Shown piece by piece: positions 24,862-32,420 of a stretch of 34,069 nt of DNA (positions are counted from its first letter, which is position 1; each line of letters opens with the position of its first letter). Under the pieces are notes generated by a model. The model saw only the letters and a list, made by a program, of their open reading frames with translations. It was not told where the DNA came from and did not search any database. The position numbers and the translations under genes are program-made. Location: contig JAFVGK010000120.1 in the NCBI GenBank assembly GCA_017475035.1, positions 1-34,069 on the forward strand, written 5' to 3'. Source of the DNA: Blautia sp. (GTDB taxonomy: Bacteria > Bacillota > Clostridia > Lachnospirales > Lachnospiraceae).

Positions 24862-25647
24862 ATGTTTGATTACAAGGGAAAAGTAGTTGCGATTACCGGA
24901 GCATCCTCCGGTCTTGGAAAGCAGATGGCAGAGGGATTCGCACAATGCGGAGCGAACCTGGTTCTGATGGCAAGAAGAGTGGAACGGCTTGAGGCCAGTG
25001 CCGCTGAGTGGTCAGAGAAATACGGGATCGAGGTTCTTCCGATTAAGTGTGATGTCACAAGTACAGAATCCATTCAAAGCGCCATTTCGGAAATTGAGGG
25101 CAAGTTCGGACACTGTGAAGTTATCATTAACTGTGCCGGCGGTGAAAAAGGAACCGGAACTCCGTTGCTGGATTACAAGAAGGAAGACTGGGAGTTCACT
25201 CTGAAGCTGGATCTGACTTCTATCTTTGAATGTACCCAGGCATTTGCTAATCTGATGAAGAGAGCGATCGCCACAGGGAAGCAGACCTATGGCCGTGTGA
25301 TCAATATCGCATCAATCTACGGCCTTGTTGGAAATACCGCAATTCCCACCATCGCGTATCATTCCACAAAAGGCGCGGTTGTCAACTTTTCAAGAGGAGC
25401 GGCTGCCGAGCTTGCCACACAGGGGATTACCGTAAATACCATCTGCCCGGGCTATTTCTATACAGAGCTTACCCAGCAGACGCTGGACAGCGAATTCTTC
25501 CAGGCATTTGCGCAGCAGTCAGTTCCGATGAAGCGCTACGGTCAACCCGGCGAATTGAATTCCGTCGCCATTTTCCTCGGCGCCGAAGAGTCAAGCTATG
25601 TGACCGGACAGGCCATTGCTGTTGACGGCGGATATACCTGTGTCTGA
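24862..25647 (+). CDS. Short-chain dehydrogenase/reductase
   Basis: 261 aa, classical SDR length. NAD(P)-dependent oxidation or reduction of an alcohol or ketone, often a sugar acid in this subgroup. TGASSGLG (12-19) binds the cofactor, NCAGG at 90-94 is the structural motif, and the catalytic residues are S151, Y166 and K170 (YHSTK). The C-terminus VTGQAIAVDGGYT is typical of gluconate 5-dehydrogenase / 3-oxoacyl-reductase-like SDRs. ATAGGAG precedes the ATG. Single-gene unit with its own promoter and terminator. Substrate cannot be named from sequence. Confidence 0.9.
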   Translation: MFDYKGKVVAITGASSGLGKQMAEGFAQCGANLVLMARRVERLEASAAEWSEKYGIEVLPIKCDVTSTESIQSAISEIEGKFGHCEVIINCAGGEKGTGTPLLDYKKEDWEFTLKLDLTSIFECTQAFANLMKRAIATGKQTYGRVINIASIYGLVGNTAIPTIAYHSTKGAVVNFSRGAAAELATQGITVNTICPGYFYTELTQQTLDSEFFQAFAQQSVPMKRYGQPGELNSVAIFLGAEESSYVTGQAIAVDGGYTCV

Positions 25648-25819
25648 GGATGTACTCTGTGATTCAGCTGCAGCATGTCATTTAAAAATGAGCGGGTTCC
25701 GAGCAGCTGCATATTGCTGCGTGCCAACGACACAGCGCAGGCATCCTTAAGGATGAGGCTGGCAGCGACCGGCATACTGAGCTCCAGCGGCACCCGGATC
25801 ATTCGGGTTATTGTGTAAA

Positions 25820-25880
25820 AAGACTCCGTCAGTATTGTTCTGTGCTTCAGGCCCTCACAATTCTGACGGAGTTTTTTTTT
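25820..25880 (+). terminator. Terminator of the SDR gene
   Basis: ACTCCGTCAG (25823-25832) pairs with CTGACGGAGT (25863-25872) across a 30-nt loop, followed by an unbroken run of nine T (25872-25880). 25648-25819 shows only a decayed AAAAATGAGCGGGTTCCGAG repeat module. Confidence 0.85.
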
Positions 25881-25953
25881 CATGAATAATCGGTAAACGT
25901 CACCCACTGGCGGCATTCTCCCTTAGGCGGCTCAGAGATAAAACGGTGATAAA

Positions 25954-26024
25954 AAGAGGACAGTTCCCAGCATTCTCATAAGGATGGATACACCAGATTT
26001 AAGAATGCAGGGAACTGTCCTCTT
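25954..26024 (-). terminator. 22-bp stem terminator at the end of the GH91 operon
   Basis: Arms 25954-25968 plus 25970-25976 pair with 26010-26024 plus 26002-26008 (AAGAGGACAGTTCCC and GCATTCT with one mismatch between). On the minus strand it is followed by TTTTTATC, 15 nt after the GH91 stop region. The long stem resembles REP-like palindromes as much as a simple terminator. Confidence 0.82.
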
Positions 26025-26039
26025 GGTTTTATGCTTTCT

Positions 26040-27383
26040 TTACGGCAGCACCCGAATCACATTCATACGTGAATCCGCTTCGAACTGCCCTTCGTGTACG
26101 GTATCCAGAACTGTATTTCCCTGAGCCGGAGAATCAATTACGACCTCGACAGTCTCCAGCTTCGTAAGGTGATTCGTGGTCAGCAACGCTCCTACCTGGG
26201 CTTCAAAGCAGTTCTCTGTCTCCTCCTTCAAATGATCCGCCTCTGTCGTCGTCGCCACAATATGATTCCCGTAAATATAATTTCCCGTCCCCGCAGTCAC
26301 CCGAATCACCACAGGCTTTACTCCCAGCGGTTTTAACAGGCTCCGGTCTATTGTTTCCGAAATATGGTTCGCGCTGATCGTGTTATTGTCTCCGTTGACG
26401 CAAAGCAAGCCAAAATCATCTTCCAGACCGTTGTCATACCGTTTCATAGGCGGCCAGGGCTCCGCATCTCTCAAAAAATGGTTGGACGCAACCAGGTTTT
26501 CGGTGCAATGGTTCTCCAGACGCAGCATTCCGGGATAGAAGGAATGAAAGCGATTAGAGGTAACGCAGGATCGTACCACGCCGGAAAAATGAATGCTGCT
26601 GCTCCCTCTGGGGAAAACATTGTTTGCTGTGATCAGCATTCCTGCCATTTCACTGATATAAATAGAATATCCCCTGTAGCCTGCGCCGATCAGATTGTCC
26701 GTCACCTTGCCCGCCTGTCCGGGACCACGCAGCTCGATACAGTTTCCGCATTCCGCGATGAAATTATCATGCACGGAAATGGCATCTCCCAGGCAGACCG
26801 TAAGCCCATGCTCCAGATAGATGAGTCCCATTCCGGCAACACGGAAAGAATCCTGCTTACTGGCAACATAGATTCCGGTCTTTCCGTTCAGATAGGTGTT
26901 CTCCGGATCCTTCGTGCCGGTGCTGCGGTCCTCAAAATGAAGGCCGTCAATGCAGAAATTCACGAATTCCACAGAGCTGATTCTGGGTTCTCCTTCACGC
27001 TTGACCAGGAAGGCCGCCCCCTCTTCTTCAGGAGCATTATCAGGAACTTCAAGCTCCACCATTACCCTGCTTCCCCCCGGCCAGAGTTCATGGAGGTTTT
27101 TCCATTCCGTCTCCGGTGTGTTAAACCGGATACTGGAAGAAACAAAGCCATGCCCGCTTCCCTCGATCCGCAGGTAGCTGATATCAATCAACACCTGTGT
27201 GCGGAGCCGATAATCACCGGAAGGAATATAAATGACCGCGCCGGGCTTGCCAAACCCATCCGCATCCGTCTGCGTCTGCCTGGCTTTCACATCCGCCAGA
27301 ATACTGTTGATAACCTCGCCGATATCCTCATAGGGATTACCCGTCTTCCATTCAGTAACATCATAATAATTGATTCCGGACAT
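26040..27383 (-). CDS. Glycoside hydrolase family 91: inulin fructotransferase / difructose-anhydride hydrolase
   Basis: 447 aa, close to the family length without a signal peptide. GH91 enzymes are right-handed beta-helix trimers that convert inulin ends to difructose dianhydrides (DFA I or III) or, in DFA-hydrolases, open the dianhydride to inulobiose. Family sequence is visible: DGFGKPGAVIYIPSGDY, LRTQVLIDISYL, GSGHGF, and DNFIAECGNCIEL with D206 and E217, spaced 11 apart as are the two catalytic acids known in GH91 structures (from memory). It starts MSGINYYDV with no signal peptide, so it is cytoplasmic, unlike the secreted inulin fructotransferases. AGAGGGA precedes the ATG. Last gene of the sugar operon, 15 bp after GH32. 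Fructotransferase versus hydrolase cannot be decided by eye. Confidence 0.87.
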   Translation of the reverse strand: MSGINYYDVTEWKTGNPYEDIGEVINSILADVKARQTQTDADGFGKPGAVIYIPSGDYRLRTQVLIDISYLRIEGSGHGFVSSSIRFNTPETEWKNLHELWPGGSRVMVELEVPDNAPEEEGAAFLVKREGEPRISSVEFVNFCIDGLHFEDRSTGTKDPENTYLNGKTGIYVASKQDSFRVAGMGLIYLEHGLTVCLGDAISVHDNFIAECGNCIELRGPGQAGKVTDNLIGAGYRGYSIYISEMAGMLITANNVFPRGSSSIHFSGVVRSCVTSNRFHSFYPGMLRLENHCTENLVASNHFLRDAEPWPPMKRYDNGLEDDFGLLCVNGDNNTISANHISETIDRSLLKPLGVKPVVIRVTAGTGNYIYGNHIVATTTEADHLKEETENCFEAQVGALLTTNHLTKLETVEVVIDSPAQGNTVLDTVHEGQFEADSRMNVIRVLP

Positions 27384-27398
27384 TTGATTTTCCCTCTG

Positions 27399-28877
27399 TC
27401 ATGCCTGCTTCATCCCATAGGTTTCCAGGTCTGTTATCACGGTCTCTCCGCTTCTCGAAATGAAGAAAACTCCGTTCTGGTCATTTCCCGCAAAGATATT
27501 GTTGGACTGATTATTTGTATACTGATCCGTAAAGATTTCCAGGGAGCTCTGATCTGAATAGATATGGACATCCAGCTCTTTTTTGCCTCCTAAAAACAGA
27601 CTGCTTCTGGATACTCCCACACTCCATCCATCTGCCTGTGTCCGATCCACGCGGAGTTCTCCCTTTTCCAGGTCAAACTCTATCATGGTTTTCTTCCCTT
27701 TTCCACTGCGAAGTTCGAGTTCCAGGCATCCGGCTGTCGTTTTTTCCAGATCAATCGCAAACTTCATTTCAAAGCTGACGCCATCTCCGGCCTGCACCGC
27801 TTCCCTTTGGTCTGACACCGTCAGTGTCTTTACATGCATCGGATTTTCACGAAGCTGTTCAAGCTCCCTGATCGGGCGGAAGCTGATCCTGCCGTCCTTC
27901 GTAAATGACACTTCCCTGGGCAGATTGAAAAATCCGCACCAGCCTTCCTTATAGGCAGGACCCCAGTCTTTAAAAAGTGGCATCCATTGCCACTGGTTTG
28001 CCCAGGCTGTCGTAATCCGCCTTCCGTCCGGCGCAAGGAAAGATTGCGGCGCATAATATTCAAAACCCCAGTCCATCTCCCGAACAGACTCACAGTCAAA
28101 AATCCCTGTTTTATAATCGAACTTCCCCACCTGGCAGATTGAGGTATGGTCTCCCACGCCAATGGGCGAACAGGTCAGCACATATTTCTCACCCAGAGGG
28201 AAGAAATCCGGACATTCCCACATTCTCCCCCATTCTCCTCTGTTTTCCGAGAGAATACTCTGGAAAGACCAATGGAACAGGTCGGCAGACCGATACAAAA
28301 ATGCCTGGCCCCGTCCATGGAAGCTTGCGGCACAGACCATATAAAACCGATTCTCATGTTTCCAGATCCTGGGATCCCGGAACTGATCCTTCAAAACGCC
28401 TTCCGGTGCCCGTAAGACTGGATTCCCCGCGTATTTTTCAAAATGAATTCCATCCTCACTGTATGCCAGACATTGGGTTTGCTCAATTCCCGCAGGCGTA
28501 TTCATGACTCCGGTATAGACCAGATACAGTTTCCCCTCATGCTCAATCGCACTGCCGGAAAAGCAGCCTCCCAGCTGATAATCATCATATTCTTCGCTGG
28601 GAGCCAGCGCCACAGGCAGGTCTTCCCAGTGAATCAAATCCTTACTGATCGCATGCCCCCAGTGCATGCAGTCCCAGAACCCGGAATATGGATTATGCTG
28701 ATAAAAGAAATGATAATTTCCCTTGAAGTAAATCAGTCCGTTTGGGTCATTCAGCCACCCGGCGGGCGCCATAAAGTGATAGCGCTGCCGCATTTCCCCT
28801 TTCCTGATTCTCTCTTTGTTCTTCTCAACAGCCTCTCCGGCTTTGCGGATATTCTGTTCCATAAGCTCTTTTGACAT
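27399..28877 (-). CDS. Glycoside hydrolase family 32, beta-fructofuranosidase
   Basis: 492 aa. Retaining enzyme releasing fructose from beta-fructosides. Five-blade propeller with the three GH32 signature acids: D44 (WLNDPNG, nucleophile), D168 (FRDP, transition-state stabiliser) and E221 (WECP, acid/base). A C-terminal beta-sandwich (about 345-490) follows. No signal peptide, so it acts on imported sugar. It could be sucrose(-phosphate) hydrolase by sequence, but its place in an ABC rather than PTS operon, next to GH91, suggests an unphosphorylated fructan disaccharide such as inulobiose. RBS AAGGGTG. It starts 10 bp after the second permease. Confidence 0.93.
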   Translation of the reverse strand: MSKELMEQNIRKAGEAVEKNKERIRKGEMRQRYHFMAPAGWLNDPNGLIYFKGNYHFFYQHNPYSGFWDCMHWGHAISKDLIHWEDLPVALAPSEEYDDYQLGGCFSGSAIEHEGKLYLVYTGVMNTPAGIEQTQCLAYSEDGIHFEKYAGNPVLRAPEGVLKDQFRDPRIWKHENRFYMVCAASFHGRGQAFLYRSADLFHWSFQSILSENRGEWGRMWECPDFFPLGEKYVLTCSPIGVGDHTSICQVGKFDYKTGIFDCESVREMDWGFEYYAPQSFLAPDGRRITTAWANQWQWMPLFKDWGPAYKEGWCGFFNLPREVSFTKDGRISFRPIRELEQLRENPMHVKTLTVSDQREAVQAGDGVSFEMKFAIDLEKTTAGCLELELRSGKGKKTMIEFDLEKGELRVDRTQADGWSVGVSRSSLFLGGKKELDVHIYSDQSSLEIFTDQYTNNQSNNIFAGNDQNGVFFISRSGETVITDLETYGMKQA

Positions 28878-28887
28878 TTTTTCACCC

Positions 28888-29718
28888 TTATCCCTTAACT
28901 GCTCCGGAAGTCATACCCTGAACAATATATTTCTGCGCAGCCATAGAAATCACCATTACCGGAAAGCTGAACAATAAGGCTCCCGCGCACATCGGTCCCA
29001 GGTCAAGATTATATGCAGACAGAAAGCCTGCCAGACCTACGGTAAAGGTCTTTGCTTTGGTGCTGGTAAGAAGCAGGGATACCAGGAAATCGTTCCATGC
29101 CAGAAAGAGTGTAAAAATAAAGGCGGTCGTTAATCCCGGCTTACAGATCGGAAGAATGACTCTGGAAAAGGTCTGCAGGCTGCTGGCTCCATCAATATAA
29201 GCAGCCTCATCCAGGGACGACGGAATCCCTTCAAAAAAGCTTAACATTGTCCACATGACAAAAGGCATATTGATGGCAGCATAGACAATAATCAGGGCGA
29301 TCCGAGTATCATACAGCCGAAGCCTGCAGATCAGTTCATAGACAGGTACGACAATACTGGAGGTCGGCAGCATCTTCAGGCAAAGAACCAGAACTACCAG
29401 AAAAACAGAAAGCTTCGCTTGGGAGCGCTGAATCGCATAGGCCGCCAGCGATCCCAGGATTACGGCTATGACGGTACTGCAAAGTGCCGTGATCAGACTG
29501 TTTAACATAAATCCCGTTACATTCATTCTGGAAAAAAGCCCAAAAAAGTTTTCCACGGTAACTATCGTGGGGAAAAATTTCGGCGGAACCGCAATTACCT
29601 CGGATCCTGGTTTGAAAGAACAGCAGATCACATAAATATACGGAAACAGCCAGAAAACAGTCAGAAGGACAGAAGCAATGATCCCGATCTTTTTTCCGAT
29701 TTGTCTGTTATTATTCAT
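28888..29718 (-). CDS. Sugar ABC transporter permease (CUT1, MalG-like)
   Basis: 276 aa with six membrane helices. EAAYIDGASSLQTFSRVILPICKPG (about residues 171-195) is the EAA loop that contacts the ATPase. The N-terminal WLFPYIYVICCSFKPGSEV matches MalG-type permeases. It pairs with the upstream permease to form the channel of the importer. Both are 17 bp apart in the same operon. No ATP-binding subunit gene is present in the operon; Firmicutes usually supply one shared MsmX-type ATPase. Confidence 0.92.
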   Translation of the reverse strand: MNNNRQIGKKIGIIASVLLTVFWLFPYIYVICCSFKPGSEVIAVPPKFFPTIVTVENFFGLFSRMNVTGFMLNSLITALCSTVIAVILGSLAAYAIQRSQAKLSVFLVVLVLCLKMLPTSSIVVPVYELICRLRLYDTRIALIIVYAAINMPFVMWTMLSFFEGIPSSLDEAAYIDGASSLQTFSRVILPICKPGLTTAFIFTLFLAWNDFLVSLLLTSTKAKTFTVGLAGFLSAYNLDLGPMCAGALLFSFPVMVISMAAQKYIVQGMTSGAVKG

Positions 29719-29735
29719 TTTGTTCTCCCTCCTGC

Positions 29736-30623
29736 TCAGATTTTCTTCTTCGGGTTCCAGAGACTCTGCATGAATACCAAAGTAAACGCCACCAGCACAA
29801 TAATAAAGATTACTGCCATGGCACTGGCATAGCCTGTATTATTAAATCTTGTCAGGGTTTTATAAATGATAATGCTGATCGTCTCCGAAGAGCTGTTAGG
29901 TCCTCCCTCTGTCATAGACCAGATAATATCAAAAGTCCGGGCGGCGTCAATAATACGGATGGAAAGAGCAGTAAGCAGAATGGGCTTAATCATTGGCATC
30001 TTGATATAAAAGATTTCCTGAAGCATGGAAGCCCCATCTATACGGGCCGCTTCAATCATGCTGGAATCCAGTCCCTGAAGACCGGCCAGAATCATCAGCA
30101 TCATAAAAGGCGTTGTCAGCCAGATATCCGCGATGCAGCATGCCAGAAGAGACCATCTGGAATCTGCCAGCCAAAGAATGTCACTGGGACTGGAAAGGAT
30201 ATGAAAACGGGTCAACAGCTCATTGACAATACCGAAACTGGAGCTCATCATAAGCTTCCATGTCAGTCCGGCAACCAGCGGGGCAATCATCAGCGGAGCC
30301 ATCATCAGGGTACGGACAATCTTGCTGCCTTTATAATTCAGTTCAAAAAGAAGAGCGAAAAGAATTCCTAAAATCGTCTCTGTACCGACAGCGATAAGGA
30401 TATATAACAGTGTATTCCTGAGCTGTTTCAGGAATCCGCCGGCTGTAAAGGCTTTTATGTAATTGGCAGCCCCGATAAAAATTCTGTTGCCCATGATATC
30501 TATCTTATAAAAGCTGTCGATAACCATCGTGATAATCGGGTAAATAAGAAATGCCCCCATGAAGATTGCACCGGGCAAAAAGAATAACAGCAGCGTTTTC
30601 CTGGAAATCAGTCTCATATTCAT
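29736..30623 (-). CDS. Sugar ABC transporter permease (CUT1, MalF/UgpA-like)
   Basis: 295 aa with six membrane helices and an EAA loop (EAARIDGASMLQEIFYIKMP). The N-terminus LLFFLPGAIFMGAFLIYPII is typical of the MalF/UgpA-type partner. The gene follows the solute-binding protein after an 86-bp gap that holds a 14-bp perfect hairpin. GAGGCGGT precedes ATG at 30623; the ATG two codons later is equally spaced for translation and cannot be excluded. Confidence 0.92.
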   Translation of the reverse strand: MNMRLISRKTLLLFFLPGAIFMGAFLIYPIITMVIDSFYKIDIMGNRIFIGAANYIKAFTAGGFLKQLRNTLLYILIAVGTETILGILFALLFELNYKGSKIVRTLMMAPLMIAPLVAGLTWKLMMSSSFGIVNELLTRFHILSSPSDILWLADSRWSLLACCIADIWLTTPFMMLMILAGLQGLDSSMIEAARIDGASMLQEIFYIKMPMIKPILLTALSIRIIDAARTFDIIWSMTEGGPNSSSETISIIIYKTLTRFNNTGYASAMAVIFIIVLVAFTLVFMQSLWNPKKKI

Positions 30624-30641
30624 ACCGCCTCTTTCTTAAAA

Positions 30642-30675
30642 AGAGGGCATTCCTCCGGTGAGAGGAATGCCCTCT
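30642..30675 (-). terminator. Attenuator-type hairpin between binding-protein and permease genes
   Basis: Perfect 14-bp stem: arms 30662-30675 and 30642-30655 with a 6-nt loop, followed on the minus strand by TTTT. Expected to stop part of transcription or protect the 3' end of the binding-protein mRNA, giving more binding protein than permease. Confidence 0.82.
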
Positions 30676-30709
30676 GAAACCTGTTTCAAGCCACTGAAAA
30701 GATATTACT

Positions 30710-31909
30710 TTATCCGATCGCTTCGATCTGGGCTTTAGCGTCTTCCAGGGTGGAAACAACATCAGCTCCGCCGAGGCAGGACTCTACAACACCTACCAGG
30801 ACTTCTTCGGTCATAGCCCAGGTCTGTGTCATAGGTCTCGGCTGAGACTGCTCTGCGGCAAGAGTATCAAGGACAGCTTTGGTATGCTCATTGCCTTCCT
30901 GTGCGCCAGCTTCTTCGTAAACAGAAGTTCTGCCCGCAATCTTCAATGTAAGATTCATGTAATCTGCATTGTGATCATACATGTAAGCCGCATACTTCAT
31001 TGCCATTTCCTTATTGACGGAATTTTTCATGACACATTCATACCACGGGCCTGTAGTTGCGCCGATGCCTGCACTGCCTGCGATCATCGGGGCACAGCCT
31101 ACCTTGTCAGCGCCAAGGGCGGCAACTGCTGCCGGATACTGATGGCTCCAGTTCAGCTGCATGGCAACCTTGCCATTATTGAACAGTTCCTGGGACTCGG
31201 TAGCTGCCGTAGCCAGAGAATCAGCCGGTGTATAGTCTGCGTTCGCATTTTCCACCATGAAATTCAGGGCGTCTACATAAGCCTGATCTGTAATGTTTAC
31301 ATTACCGTCTGCATCATAGACAAGTCCCTGGGCGCCAGCCTGGCAGGCGAAATCCAGGAAGGAGCAGACAGCGTCCGTTCCGCTTCCGAATACGGTGGTA
31401 CCATACATTTCATCATCAGCCATCTCTGCCGCCAGTGCCTGATACTCTTCCCAATTGGTCGGGACCTTATCTTCCGGAATGAGGTCCTTACGATAGATCA
31501 GAATCTTCGCATTCACCCACATCGGGTATCCAAGAAGGTTTCCGTTGATCGTTCCGCTCTCTTCCAGTGTAGGAAGGAAATCACTGGTATCGACATCTGT
31601 CAGAGGCTCGATAGCCGGATCAAAGGCTGCCAGCCATACGAAGTCCATGCATGCCACATCGTGAGCTGCCTGGCCTGCCTTGATTTCGGTGGCAAGCTTG
31701 TCATACATGCCGGTGTAAGCTACGGCATCTACGATAACCTTACAGCCGGTCTCAGCCTCGAAATCTGCCGCTGTTGCATTGGCAAGAGCTTCAGCCGGAG
31801 ATCCGCTCTCTACCAGAACAGTAATACTGTCATCCGCGAATGCCTGTGCGCAAAACAGGGTTCCCATGACTGCTGCAGCAAGAATCATCCCAAGTGTTCT
31901 TTTTTTCAT
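30710..31909 (-). CDS. Extracellular sugar-binding protein of the CUT1 importer
   Basis: 399 aa. Captures the sugar outside the cell and delivers it to the two permeases. The signal peptide MKKRTLGMILAAAVMG is followed by a cleavage site AFA-DD at about residue 25. There is no lipobox: the only nearby Cys (C20) is preceded by TLF. In a Gram-positive cell this would give a soluble or otherwise retained protein, which is unusual for an ABC binding protein. The mature part has the SBP_bac_1 layout (FEAETGCKVIVDAVAYTGMYDKL). RBS AAAGGA 9 nt before the ATG. First gene of the operon, with promoter and operators upstream. Confidence 0.9.
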   Translation of the reverse strand: MKKRTLGMILAAAVMGTLFCAQAFADDSITVLVESGSPAEALANATAADFEAETGCKVIVDAVAYTGMYDKLATEIKAGQAAHDVACMDFVWLAAFDPAIEPLTDVDTSDFLPTLEESGTINGNLLGYPMWVNAKILIYRKDLIPEDKVPTNWEEYQALAAEMADDEMYGTTVFGSGTDAVCSFLDFACQAGAQGLVYDADGNVNITDQAYVDALNFMVENANADYTPADSLATAATESQELFNNGKVAMQLNWSHQYPAAVAALGADKVGCAPMIAGSAGIGATTGPWYECVMKNSVNKEMAMKYAAYMYDHNADYMNLTLKIAGRTSVYEEAGAQEGNEHTKAVLDTLAAEQSQPRPMTQTWAMTEEVLVGVVESCLGGADVVSTLEDAKAQIEAIG

Positions 31910-31979
31910 GATTTGTTTCCTTTCTTAATCCGTGAATTGTGAAAAGTGACATGAGCTGTTTACAAAGTCGTTCGTTTGG

Positions 31980-31993
31980 TGGAACGCGTTCCA
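31980..31993. promoter_or_regulatory. LacI-type operator O2
   Basis: Perfect 14-bp palindrome TGGAACGCGTTCCA, about 106 to 119 bp downstream of the predicted transcription start, in the 5' leader. Shares GGAAC-n2-GTTCC with O1. Spacing between O1 and O2 centres is about 98 bp, which would allow DNA looping. Confidence 0.75.
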
Positions 31994-32073
31994 TATTCAG
32001 GAAAATGAAAGAGAAGCTTTGGAAACCTGCTTCTCTGCCTTTCTCAATATCAAGAACGAATATTTCGATCCCT

Positions 32074-32095
32074 GATGTGGAACCCGTTCCGCATC
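32074..32095. promoter_or_regulatory. LacI-type operator O1
   Basis: 22-bp imperfect palindrome: GATG, then TGGAACCCGTTCCG, then CATC; 9 of 11 pairs match. Lies at about +5 to +26 from the predicted start, where bound repressor would block transcription. Confidence 0.78.
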
Positions 32096-32105
32096 TGATA
32101 AAATT

Positions 32106-32133
32106 ATTATACATGTTTTTCATAGAATGTCAA
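32106..32133 (-). promoter_or_regulatory. Consensus sigma-A promoter of the sugar operon
   Basis: Minus strand TTGACA (32128-32133), 16-bp spacer, TATAAT (32106-32111). Both hexamers are perfect. Start expected near 32099, giving a leader of about 190 nt to the binding-protein ATG. Confidence 0.88.
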
Positions 32134-32293
32134 GCTGAAACTACACAAGCAGTCATATTTGTGAAATATTCACAAATTTATAAGGGGACTCTTGTGCATA
32201 ACTTTCAGATCAAAAAGCTGCCTGAAACCTGCTCTTATCCAGACACGCCCATACAAGGATGGATGTGCCCGGATCCACGACTTTCCTGATCAG
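32134..32293. other. Gap upstream of the operon promoter
   Basis: Contains a small palindrome TTTGTGAAATATTCACAAA (32159-32177), possibly a regulator site. No gene seen. Confidence 0.5.
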
Positions 32294-32420
32294 CTTAGGA
32301 TCTGTGCATAAATAACTTTTGCATCCGGCGCGTCTGAATCCTCCCAGGCTGCGTTGTTGTCCGCCGCCTTGCCTGGACGTATTTATCCTGCACCTTCTGT
32401 ATAGGTTATTTTTGCACAGC
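32294..32420 (-). repeat. Palindromic repeat E2 running into the end of lacI
   Basis: Minus-strand homologue of E1: ends CTGTGCAAAAATAACC and CTGTGCATAAATAAC are inverted copies, with the stem TACGTCCAGGC/GCCTGGGAGG and the conserved AGACGCGCCGGATG. The repeat end GCTGTGCAAAAATAA supplies the last codons (AVQK) and the stop of the LacI gene. Confidence 0.78.

Noticed and set aside
26364-27557. 397-codon plus-strand frame over GH91 and GH32
   Set aside because: Antisense shadow of two well-supported genes; no family resemblance.
30884-31942. 352-codon plus-strand frame over the binding protein
   Set aside because: Antisense shadow; Cys/Ile/His-rich composition typical of such shadows.
31980-31993. 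Reading O2 as a CcpA cre site
   Set aside because: Its centre is GC with GGAAC/GTTCC arms; cre needs a central CG with TGWAAR-type arms. It matches O1 instead.
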